Shown here one piece after another: positions 9,446 to 18,660 of a stretch of DNA of 64,000 nucleotides. Source of the stretch: Fasciola hepatica. Taxonomy: Eukaryota > Platyhelminthes > Trematoda > Plagiorchiida > Fasciolidae. How positions within the stretch are numbered: the stretch's first letter is position 1; each line of letters begins with the position of its first letter. Under the pieces are notes generated by a model that made no database searches, was not told where the DNA came from, and saw only the letters and a list, made by a program, of their open reading frames with translations. Location: the NCBI GenBank assembly GCA_948099385.1, contig CANUEZ040000028.1, forward strand, positions 2,046,001-2,110,000, read 5' to 3'. The translations under genes were made by a program, and so were the position numbers.

Positions 9446-10115
9446 TTAACAGAACTCGGGGTATGCTGCCACCCAACATAGGTCCACTGCTCTCTTAAAA
9501 GCCTTCACTGTTGTCGTATTTATGGCCTCCTCCGGGAGCTTATTCCGATAGGGCACCACTCTATTCGAGAAGTACTTCGCCCTAATTTGGAGCGTCGAAT
9601 GCTTCCTTTGTAACCTTAGGCTATGCCCCCTTGTGCCTCTCTCGGGGATCAGAGAGAAAAGGTCTTCTCGGCTTATTCCTGACAGTCCCTTCATTACCTT
9701 GGAGGTTTCTATCGAATCCCCACGAATGCGTCGCCTTTCCATCGAGAACAGTTGTAAGGCACGGAGACGTTCTGTGTAGCTAAACCCCCCTTGCCCAGCC
9801 ACCATTCTAGTGGCTAGCCCTTGCACTTTCTCCAGACGGTCTTTATCCTTCTGACAGTACGGTGCCCAGGCCTGCACGCAGTGCTCCATATGCGGCCTAA
9901 CTATGGCTTGGTATATCTGAACGAAAATCTCCGGCTCTGTGCACGACATGATGGATTTAACTCGAAAGAGTTCTCTACTGGTCATATTGGCTGATGCGGT
10001 GCACTGCTTCGACGGCTTGAAGCTGTTGTCCATTATCACGCCCAAGTCTTTGACCTGCGGGACCACTTGCAACGAACCCACACCGTTCCCACTAGCCCCT
10101 GTATTTGTGGTCAAG
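9446..10115 (-). pseudogene. Element B RT, C-terminal part
   Basis: The 222-codon frame begins with a copy of the KDLG region (VKDLGVIMDNSFKPSKQC), then RT thumb motifs: IYQAIVRPHMEHCVQAW, DRLEKVQGLATRM, the SYTERLRALQLFSMERRR block, and a C-terminal FSNRVVPYRNKLPEEA followed by a short tail ending FKRAVD..C. It is the 3' continuation of the RT frame at 11069-12047, cut off from it by the 953-base insertion. Removing the insertion plus one copy of the 77-base flanking repeat (1030 bases) would put the two halves in the same frame. Confidence 0.85.
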
Positions 10116-11068
10116 TTCGGTTAAGTTTGTATATGACAGATCATGACTGTGGTCAACCTAGCTGCAAGCATGAGTGGGGATGATACCCGGATGCACATGT
10201 AATGACTACTGTCAGTTTCTCTGGCCGCCAAAAGGTCTCTCGCCGGCACTCACCCCACTGTTTATCCATGATACCTTTCATTCCATGCAAACAAATCAAA
10301 CGCCTTTTGCATACGATCCATCTGCGGAAGCCATTAGAAGAGAGGGAGTAGTGGCAAGTCCCAATTACACCGCGTAGCACAACTTGCCTTTCAGTACCCG
10401 ATCAGCCTTCACCAAGTTCGGAACCGGTGACTTGTTAAAGAGCTGTATGTCGCCGGTATATGTGTGGGTGCGTAGTGGTAGGTACTTGTCGAAAGACGCT
10501 GGGGAGTCATTGTCCCCATGCCCGGTGTAACGTACATGTGTGGAAATCCTCTCTAGCCATTTTCATATACTTGTATTGTTGAGACTATCCTCTTTATTTT
10601 ATTGACCCTGGAACAAATACAACATGCATCAATAACTACACTTCAACATTTGTTTATATTTTGCTCACGTGAAGTGGCATAATCTTGACTCGAACTTGGA
10701 CTGCCGTGACGGTGGTACTTGACACTGGCATTTGTTGAACTCTGGTCCTCGTTGTTAGACGTTGTGGCCGTACAGTTGAGGTTTGTATATATTTATGTGC
10801 GTATAACTTGATAATCCAGTACCGTAGAAACTACGAATCAATCTTGTTTTGGTTTTGGGATTCGTGTTGAATTTGCTACGCGTTGCTCACGGTCGGAATA
10901 ATCGTTACACGCGGTGACCCATGACCTGTTCTTTTTCTCCCTTATTTTCTTTTTGACCGGTCACGAGAGGAGCATATGACACCTCTCTTTTTCTTTCCTC
11001 GTCCAGCTTCACCATCAGCTTACGAGGATTGAGCTCTTGCCCACTTCCTCTTTTCCTCTTTTTCTTTG
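10116..11068. mobile_element. 953-base insertion inside element B RT, flanked by a 77-bp duplication
   Basis: The segment is bounded by two direct copies of an RT-coding sequence, 10039-10115 and 11069-11145, which match at 72 of 77 positions. It holds the solo-LTR-like unit at 10526-10909. Left of that unit (10116-10525) I recognise nothing. Right of it (10910-11068) the interrupted RT frame runs on into a Lys/Glu-rich stretch ending at 10905, which is probably not a protein domain. The duplication is too long for ordinary LTR integration (4-6 bp), so another process placed this DNA, with the LTR either part of it or nested later. Confidence 0.6.
10526..10909 (-). mobile_element. Solo LTR-like unit
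   Basis: The ends are TGTAACG (10526) and CGTTACA (10903-10909), a perfect 7-base terminal inverted repeat beginning TG and ending CA, as in LTRs. Read on the minus strand there is a CAATAAAATAAAG polyadenylation-like signal about 75-90 bases before the 3' end, which suggests minus orientation. The flanking 5-mers CCCGG and CGCGG match in 4 of 5 bases and may be a worn target duplication. Related, less complete sequence lies at about 44100-44215 and 47470-47600. No internal gene was found with it. Confidence 0.55.
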
Positions 11069-12047
11069 CGCCCAAGTCTTTGACCTGCGAGACCACTTGC
11101 AACGAAACCACACCATTCTCACTACCCCCTGTATTTGTGGTCAAGCACTGACACCTGGTGAGGTTTAGTGGAAGGTCCCATTTGCGTGCCCAGTTTTGTA
11201 CTGCTAACGCGTCAAGTTCTATATCTACTGCAGCTATCTTGACGTCATCGGCAAACATAAAGGTGGGGTTTGTAAGCCCACATGCTAGGTCATTGATGAA
11301 GATGAGGAAGTGAAGAGGGCCGAGCACCGAGCCCTGTGGCACCCCACTTGTTACACCCTCCGGTTTTGAGACGTGACTCCCCACCTTAACACTAAAAGTT
11401 CGCCCTGCTAAAAAACTATTTATCCGTTGTCTTGCCTTCCCAACAATTCCCATAGACTGTTGTTTGGTGTCCAGAAATCTATGGTTCACAGAATCAAATG
11501 CCTTGCTGAAGTCCAAGTAGCAGACCGCGGTCGATTGCCCTTCGTCCAGGCGCTTGGTTACCTCGTCCAGGAACAACAGGAGATTCGTCAGACAGGATCG
11601 TTCTGCCACAAACCCATGCTGAGCACTTGATATGAGGTTGTGTTGAACCGAATACCTGGAGATCTTTTTCCCTGGTATTCGCTCCAGGCACTTACACAGT
11701 ACTGAAGTCGAGCTAACCGGCCGGTAATTTTCGGCCTTTTGCTGGGGTCCCCTCTTGTAAATTCTTACGACGGGTGCTCTCCACCAGTCTCCCGGCACAA
11801 TTCCCTCTCGAAGTGACGTTTCATACGGCTCCATCACCGGAGCCTTCAGGACCTCGGCCAGAGGCTGAACGATTGCTGGATGAACCCGGTCTGGACCTGC
11901 TGCTTTATTTCTATTCAATATTTGCAACTCCGCGTACACTTCTTCTCCTACAGTAAGTTCTGGTATTGGAGGCGCCTGTGAGCCCTCCATTCTTTCCTCC
12001 AAACTATTTTCTGGTCGACATATGCTGATGAAGAATGCCAAGAGCAT
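11069..12047 (-). pseudogene. Element B RT, N-terminal and palm part
   Basis: Clear RT motifs: NRNKAAGPDRVHP, ENYRPVSSTSVLCKCLER, SAQHGFVAERSCLTNLL, VCYLDFSKAFDSVNHR, TSGVPQGSVLGPLHF, FADDVKI (active site, Asp pair intact) and NLTRCQCL. The frame then reaches QVKDLG at the 77-base duplicated block and runs into the insertion. Upstream stops separate it from the endonuclease. Palm residues are complete, but the enzyme is truncated and thus inactive. Confidence 0.88.
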
Positions 12048-12077
12048 GTCAGCCTTGTCCTCGTAGTTTAGGACTAG

Positions 12078-13338
12078 TCATCCCTGTGCTCCTTCCAAAG
12101 TTGCTATACTTCCCCTCATACTTTTGTGGGATTGCACGTAGGCGTATAATCGCTTTGGGTTTGTGCGGACCAAAGCAGTGAACCGACGCTCGAAGGCATA
12201 TTTCCCCACTCTTTGGATCTCTTGAGCTCTGTTCCTAGCCATTTTATAGTTGTTCCATGCCCCTGAATTTTGTACAGCTAGTGCGCCGCCCATCGTTGCC
12301 TACGAATGACTATAGCCTTGTGGACTTTTGACTTCCACCATGGGGGTAGGTTTCTACTGCTAGCCACCCTCAGGGGTGTAAACTCCTCTGAAAGTTCGGT
12401 TAGCCCCTCTTGATGGCCTCCCAACGTTCCTCTACGGAGGCTTTTGTGTGTCCCGGTACCCACTGAACTCCCTCCGCTGCTCTCTTCAGTTCACCAATAC
12501 TGATTCGCCCATAGCGCCGACGTAACACGATTTCCTTCGGCGCCTTGCTTAGCCTTAGTGTGACCCTTGGTACTACATGATCACTTTTTCCAAGTGGCCC
12601 TTCCCACTTAATTTTCTTAACTTCCTGATGGCGCCGCATTATTGTTAAATCAAGGAGAGACGGGTGCTGTCCAACTCTGTGTCTAGTGGCCAGCGTCACA
12701 TGCTGCGTAAGTGCATGTAACTGGGCCCACAGCAGAAACTTATCCCCTTTTGATCCCCCTGGTGCGATCCCACTTTCCCAGCCAATTTCCGGTAGGTTGC
12801 GATCCCCCAATGAGGTGTACTCCCTCGTCTGTGCCACCTCTGTCCAGCATTTGCAAAAGCTTCATGTATTCCTCATCTGTCGCTAGCGGTGCCCTAAAGA
12901 TACAGATAATGCATACCGTTCGCGCTTTGATCCTGATAAAGCAGGATCTGGCCTGTACATTACCAGAGACCAAGTTCAGCCAGCCTTCCAATGGCCTATG
13001 TCGGTCCGTATTAGAAGTGCTACTCCGCCCCCTCCCTTCCATCTGTTCTATCCTGTCTGTAGGCAGCGTATCCCTGAAAGCGCATGTCAGTATCTGGCTT
13101 TATCCAAGTTTCCTTCAATGCAACGACACCAGACTCTGCTATCCTAGTCGTCAACACCCCTCTTTTTCCCGGAAGACTGCAGGTGTTGGTGTACCATACT
13201 GACAGTTACCTGGCCCTCGCTACTGACTTCATTGCTACTTTTACAGCTAGGGTACCATCGGGCGCAATCTCCGAGGTGATGCCCCGTTTTTGCCTCTAAA
13301 AGTGTCGGCGGTGCAGCATCTTGGATATCAAGTGACAC
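12078..13338 (-). pseudogene. Element B endonuclease and linker, frameshifted
   Basis: Several frames together give an APE-type endonuclease: an ALKETWIKPD block and RGGGGVALLI at about 13110-13000, a GDxN motif as GDRN (LGDRNLPEIGWESG) near 12800, PSLLDLTIMRR, and GKSDHVVPRVTL near 12570. The GDFN Phe is Arg here. A basic linker follows (ASVEERWEAIKRG, then VRTNPKRLYAYVQSHK near 12150) toward the RT. Multiple frameshifts and stops rule out function. The order and spacing agree with element A ORF2. Confidence 0.8.
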
Positions 13339-13356
13339 TCTGAGTTCCTTGGCTTT

Positions 13357-14204
13357 TTATTTTCCACTGGTCGACCTGGTGTCGGGCTCAACATACACAA
13401 AGGACGTTCCCACCTTTTGAGTCGTCATACCGATGGCCCGGGATAGTCTTGCGACCACCTCAGCCCAACCAGTTTCCTCGGCTTTTCGCTCTGATCTCTC
13501 CAACTTCGCTGTTTGCACCAGAGAGAACTTTTTGGGAGTCTCCTCTAGAATCGGGCTGGCTGGCTGCACTTTCTCAACACCAACTGGACTGAATGCCCTG
13601 TGAGTCCCCTTCCATTTGGTCTTTCAAACTTCCTGAACTTTGGCTTTTTGTTTACCGGCGCCTGAAGCCACCTTTGGTACCTGAATTACTCCTTGGGCTT
13701 TAGGTGTTGACTTCCCAAGAGAGGTCATCTCCAGCTTCGCTACATGTAGATTCGGCCTCGTAGGATCAGGTGTGCCCGTTCTCAGCGAGATCATGGCGTT
13801 AATCGGTTTGACAAATGCTGGTCTGTCAGGTGTAGCCCTAACTATTCCCTGCCTGCTGCCCTCAACTGCTCCCACCCTGGACGGCAGCTATCCCTCCAGT
13901 AGATACTGTGGAACATAACTACCAGGGGTCGTGGCGGCGCTGGTTGTGTTCCACTCCATAGTCCTATTCGATGGCACTTGACTTTTGGTGCCGTAGGAGG
14001 CAGGCCCGCCACCCTAAGAACCTCAGTCATATGCCGGCGGTTTTCCTCCTTCCTGATTATACCGTCTTTTACGATGTTCTCCCTAGGGTTATGAAGTAGC
14101 AGTCTTCTATTTCTGTCTGCCATGACCTCGGTGTCACGCTTCATGCGTTGCACTTCAGCATCTAGGCGTTTAACCTGCTCTTTGAGGGATTCTACTTCCG
14201 TCAT
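13357..14204 (-). pseudogene. Element B ORF1, coiled-coil and C-terminal part
   Basis: The first part (14204-13842) begins MTEVESLKEQVKRLDAEVQR, a heptad-like helix typical of ORF1 coiled coils, which make the protein multimerise. It then has RRLLLHNPRE, RRHMTEVLRVAGLPP and KVKCHRIG, resembling the nucleic-acid-binding strand pattern of LINE ORF1 proteins. Further frames at 13875-13624 and 13569-13357 continue with a Lys/Ala-rich stretch and an ERSERKAEETGWAEVV helix. Frameshifts separate the pieces. It follows the PHD-finger piece and precedes the endonuclease, as expected. Confidence 0.6.
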
Positions 14205-14233
14205 TAGGCTTTTTTCTACATTGGTGAATCCTG

Positions 14234-14668
14234 CTATCTCTTAGCTTTCTTTGCCCTTTGGCTTGGGTTGTCTTTTTTGTTTTTGTGCTCTGGCACCTGG
14301 TTTTCCTTTCCCTCTAATCTATGGATCGAACTTGCTCTCTCTAGTCTTGGTTCCAGCTTCATGTTTGTGTCCCCTTTCCCTAGTTCGCCTCGAATTATGC
14401 GCGAGCACTCGCTTGCAAACGCGAAGCAGTGGGCGCATATCCACTTGTGCAGCTCGAAGTCTTTCTCTTCCAGCTGGGAGCACTTCTGATGATACCAAAT
14501 ACAACACTGGTCGCATTGAATTCCCTCCTCTTGGACCAGGTCCGTACATTCCTTGCTCCTGCAGCTTACTGCCTGACCAATGGGATCAACCTCTGTTCCA
14601 TTCATTTCGGCAGTGGTGGTCGAGTTTGTTTGAAAATACCGTCTCGAACACAAGCAGGGTAGTAGCAC
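14234..14668 (-). pseudogene. Element B ORF1, PHD-finger part
   Basis: The 144-codon frame contains C-x4-C (CRSKEC), C-x2-C (QCDQCC), H-x2-C (YHQKC) and C-x2-C (WICAHC), in the spacing of a C4HC3 PHD finger, with aromatic WY before the His. A charged tail rich in Lys follows (KENQVPEHKNKKD, RAKKAKR). The likely start is the internal Met of MNGTEVDP; an upstream Met at 14668 is also in frame. The stop lies just before the coiled-coil frame, which suggests decay of one longer ORF1. Confidence 0.75.
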
Positions 14669-14700
14669 AACCTTTTAAACAGACACAAACGGTGCACTAA

Positions 14701-15186
14701 GGCAAGTGCAGCAACCCGCACACTACAAAAGTTCCACACTAAGGGTACACGACAAAAAGCGCCACAAAAAGATGTTATCCGGTATCAGTTGCACTGACAC
14801 CAACAACAAAAACCAAAGAGGACACCAAAAAGTGTGCCCAGTTTTTGAACAGGATAACTTCTTCTGAAGAGAGTGAACTCTTCAAGAAGTACGCTCACCG
14901 AAATACCAATTACGATACGTTATTTTGGGCGAAATAACGTGTTATTCCACCAACCAAAGCAAAAGTACTCATCGCTGAGAGCAATTCGAAAATTCAAGCC
15001 ACGCGGCAACTCACAGGGTGAAGTGCTACACGGGTTCGAGGAATTGAGCCCAATTGTCCCGATTCTCGAGGAATCTTTGATCGTCTGTTGGATTCCCCGA
15101 GCTGAAACAAAAGTAAAAAGAAGCCGGGGGGGGGGGGCGGGGGTGGCAGCGAAAACAAGATAAACATAACATCACGCAGTGTCTCA
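14701..15186. other. No gene; hairpin and G-tract
   Basis: Probably 5' flank of element B and 3' flank of element C. It contains a hairpin at about 14857-14890 (arms ACTTCTT..GAAGAG and CTCTTC..AAGAAGT) and a run of G from about 15126 to 15140. No coding motif was seen. Confidence 0.4.
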
Positions 15187-17023
15187 CTATGTACAGCGCC
15201 TTAAGCGGAATGGGGGTGCGACATTAAGGAACATATGGCTGGATAGAAATGCAAAAAGAGACTTCTGTTTCACTTTTGTGACAAGGAAGTACTGAGAGAG
15301 ACCCAGGTAGAGGTCTAACTTTTTATTGAAGATAGTTTTGTTCTGCGAGAAAACATCTTCCGGAAGTGCCTTCCACAGAGAAGTAACCCTATAGCTGAAA
15401 AAGTTAATCATTAGTAAAGTGCGTGGCCTCGGTTTAAAAAGCCTTCTGCTATGGCCACGGAGAGAAGAGGCCGGACAGACGGAGATAAAGCAATCGCTTG
15501 GACCTGATTCAACTAGGTGAAACATCAAAAACAGATCGTCTCTCTCGTGTCTCAAGTCTAAGAAGTACAGATTGATGGGTGAGAGGCGGACAAGATGAGG
15601 TAGATGGGACAGACCTCATACTGCTTCGGTGGAAGCCCTCTGAACTCTTCCTAGAATCTCACGGTCCCGGACAAGACAAGAGTGCACTAGCTGACTGCAG
15701 TACTCCAGCAAAAGTCTAATATGCGTGCCGAAAATTATGGGAAAATCACCCCCAGAGATGCTCGGGAAAGACCCTCGAATCATGTTTAGGACTCGAAAGG
15801 CAGACTTGCTCGCAAGCTGGTAATGATGAGAGGGAGAGAGACAAGCTAAAATCTAACCAGAAACCAAGCGTCATGCGTTTATCAACCCTAGGCTGTGTGG
15901 TTGCTCCGCTGGTGGAAAAAGTGTGGCCAGTCTCCCTGCCGAAAGACACGCTCAAGCACTTGTCACCATTAGCCGGGAGGTTCCAATCCTCGGACCAGCC
16001 TTTCGTTTCATCCACTGCATTTTGTGGGCCTTCAACGCTTGAACTCCGGAGGTTTACATCGCCTGTGTACCTGGCATTGTTAGCAGGAAGGGCTGTCGGA
16101 AGATCATTCCTGTAGATCAGGGAGAGAAGAGAACCTAAGACCAACCCTTGGGGGACCCCAGTTGTTACTGGCGAGGGTCTAGACAAAACATTCCCCACCT
16201 TAACCGCAAAGGTGCGGTTGGTAAGGAAGCTGCTTAAGATGGCCAACATGGAGCCTGTAATCCCGTTTTTGCAGCTTATAAAGAAGAGGGGCATGGGGAA
16301 CTTGTCGAAGTTCTTAGAAAAATCGATGGGAGCTGGCCATCATCATAGGCTTTCGTTAGACTATCCATGACAGTAAGCATGTTGGTGATGCATGATCTGC
16401 CAGGAAGAAACCCATGTTGGGATGAAGAGAGGATCTTACTTCTAAGCAGATGAGAAAGAAACTCACTCTTAAAAATTCCCTCAAAAGTTTTGCTGGTGAT
16501 GCCAGTTAGACTTATGGGTCTGTAACTAGAAGCAAGATGTCCACTACCCCTGTTATAGATGGGTGCAGTGACAGCTTTCCCAACTACTGGGGAGAACTCC
16601 ATCTTCAACACATCGCTGAAAAAGAGAGGCATATGGGGCAGCTAATGTGTCCACGGTTTCCTTGAGAATGCGGGGGCGGATCAAGTCAGGACCCATAGAA
16701 CAGAATTGGTTGAGCCGTCGGAAATCTTGAGTGACTGCACCAATGGGATTAGTGACGTGGTTAAGTGTAGTGACCAGAGATATCGGGCGCATGGTAGGGT
16801 AGTATGATACGGGTAAGAAGCTCAAACACGTGCGAAAGTGGGAGATGAAGGCCCCGGATGCTTGGCTGGGGGAAGTGAGTCGGGATCCGGCACTATTTTT
16901 GGGAGCTAGTGGCTTCCGAGCTGTGCCCTTTGGAAGGCGCATGTAGTGGAAGAAAACGGCCTTATTGGCCCGTGCTCGATCAAGTACAGGTCTTTGGACT
17001 GCATTCTGATAGGACCTAATCAT
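15187..17023 (-). pseudogene. LINE element C, reverse transcriptase
   Basis: In several frames on the minus strand: a linker with LDRARANKAVFFHYMR and SMGPDLIRPRILKE, then RPISLTGITSKTFEGIF, SSSQHGFLPGRSCITNML, TTGVPQGLVLGSLLSLIY, the active-site position at 16058-16069, LPANGDKCLSVSFG, and a thumb and C-terminal part with RRLFKPRPRTLLM and FFSYRVTSLWKALPEDVF. The active site reads YTGD instead of YADD, so one catalytic Asp is lost, besides several frameshifts. The C-terminal pattern matches elements D and F more than A and B, so it belongs to a separate subfamily. Confidence 0.85.
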
Positions 17024-17149
17024 GTCTTTGCGTATGTTGCGTATAATCCTGAAATGTTCTGCAGCACGAGCAAGGCCTGTGGCTTTATATCTAGCAAAGA
17101 GGAGTGCGCCTCCCTCTGGAATGCGCTCAGTGGGATGAGAGAGGGGCCG

Positions 17150-18060
17150 CTAACCGGCCTGTGGAAGACGAATTCTGGGGACAACTAGCCTATCCGCTAA
17201 GGAGATCAACTCTCTGAGATTCTCCGCCTTTTCATAAGCAGGGTTACCTAGGCTGGCTGAATTTAGCTGGGAGCGAATCAAAGCGCCGACTTGGTCGAAA
17301 TCGGTCCTGTTGAAGGATCTCAAAATTTTACTTTCTGAGGGACGAAAAGGCCATTTCACAGTATAATCGAACCCAGTGACAATGTGATCACTTTTGCCGA
17401 GAGGCGGCAAGTAATTCGCCACATCTATTTGGGACCTTTCATTGTTGATGACCAGGTCTAGTAGGGACGGAACGTGCCCTGCGCGATATCTAGTCAGATC
17501 TTTTACTTTTTGCACCCATGAGTTCTTGGGTACGAGATCTGGGAAGGGTTTACCAAAAGTGATATCAGGGGCATCCGCTCTTTGCCAGTCCATACTGGAT
17601 GGGTTGAAGTCTCCAGTGACTAGCAGAGGCGTGAAGTCTGCGTGGCCTTTCAGGGGGCCTAATAAGTCTATGAGATCTGGGTTATCGGTTGAACCACAGT
17701 GGGGTATCTGTCCTAAAGAGAGTAAACACAACCCACAAACAATCAATACATGGAAAGGCAGGGGTTGTCACTGCGGTGGGAGGGGGGATAGAATAATCGT
17801 AGTATATGATAACCCCGCCGGCACGACCTCTGCTGGAGTCCTGCCTTACCGTGAAGTATCCCGGAATGGTTATTTCGGCGTCAAGTATATCAGGGGTAAG
17901 CCAGGTTTCTGAGGGCTATGATCTGAGGCTCCTTATCCACTGCAAGCTGCCCAAGCTCCGGGATCTTATTCAGCACATCCAGGCAATGGCTGCAAAAACA
18001 CTTGAGCACATGCTCAGGAGTTGTTGCAGAATCACCAGAGAGAACCTGTTTTGGGTTTGA
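17150..18060 (-). pseudogene. LINE element C, AP endonuclease
   Basis: The N-terminal half is read from about 18060 as SHCLDVLNKIPEL, QIIALxNLAxTP (the ETWL region, degraded), EITIPGYFTVRQDSSRGRAGG and an IIYY strand. The C-terminal half is one frame (17746-17150) with LLVTGDFNPSSMDW, PSLLDLVINNERSQID, LGKSDHIVTGFDY and a helix-rich linker. The core GDFN and SDH motifs are intact. Frameshifts lie between the halves. It precedes the RT of the same element at 15187-17023. Confidence 0.8.
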
Positions 18061-18263
18061 GGAAGGGGTAACAGAGATGGCGATAGAACTGCATTTCTTA
18101 TGCTTCTACACCGTAAATACGTTTCGTGTTGTGGTGTAATACCGAGATCCGCCATCCCGTCACGTCTTCCGTTGGAGGTTATCCGCTAACCGTGAGTCTT
18201 CATTGCTGTTTTTCGTGGATCTGTACCTGTGAATACGAAACCAATAACACGTATGTGCTGATG

Positions 18264-18264
<1 letters not shown>

Positions 18265-18297
<33 letters not shown>
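18265..18297. repeat. (TA)n microsatellite
   Basis: An uninterrupted TA run of about 33 bases. Confidence 0.95.
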
Positions 18298-18299
<2 letters not shown>

Positions 18300-18349
18300 G
18301 CTTATGTATGTAAGTACGTTTATCTCTGTTAGATGAAATGAGCTGAAAT

Positions 18350-18660
18350 TATTTCACACACTTTATTGTTGAGGTCTATTGCAGTGGGCGGTACACCGTC
18401 AGGTCCTGGTTAAGGTTATGGCTTGAAAGTGGTCGATAATTGGAAGATAACTGGAGCGTCAAATTTCACTGTAGATGGAGCTGGGGCGGTAACTGGGGGA
18501 AGAGGCGGGGGGTCAACATTATTAATAGGGGCCATATCTGAGGCGGAGAATGAGTTGAAGTCCTCGGCAATAGAGAGGGGAGCAGAGGCGGATACATTGT
18601 CCGTTGAAACCGTGTGCGGGATATCTCTATGAGTATTAGAGGTTCTGGCTTTGTACAATA
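18350..18660 (-). pseudogene. LINE RT start fragment
   Basis: On the minus strand a Pro/Ser-rich linker (SIAEDFNSFSASDMAPI, PPPLPPVTAPAP) leads, after a frameshift near 18416, to PGPDGVPPTAIDL, the first RT motif of LINE polymerases. The rest of the RT is absent. It is a separate insertion or a rearranged part of a C-like element; its position just upstream of element C is not the order expected within that element. Confidence 0.6.

Larger units (their letters stand above)
9250..14700 (-). mobile_element. LINE element B, CR1-like, full length but decayed
   Basis: On the minus strand the pieces run in the expected order: PHD ORF1 (14668-14234), coiled-coil and ORF1 C-terminal frames (14204-13357), endonuclease (about 13200-12400), linker, RT (12047-11069 and 10115-9446), 3' UTR (9445-9260) and an AACTG-pentamer tail at 9246-9259. 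Frameshifts and stops occur throughout ORF1 and the endonuclease. A 953-base insertion (10116-11068) splits the RT. Element A follows directly after the tail, so A appears to have landed in or next to B's tail. Confidence 0.8.
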
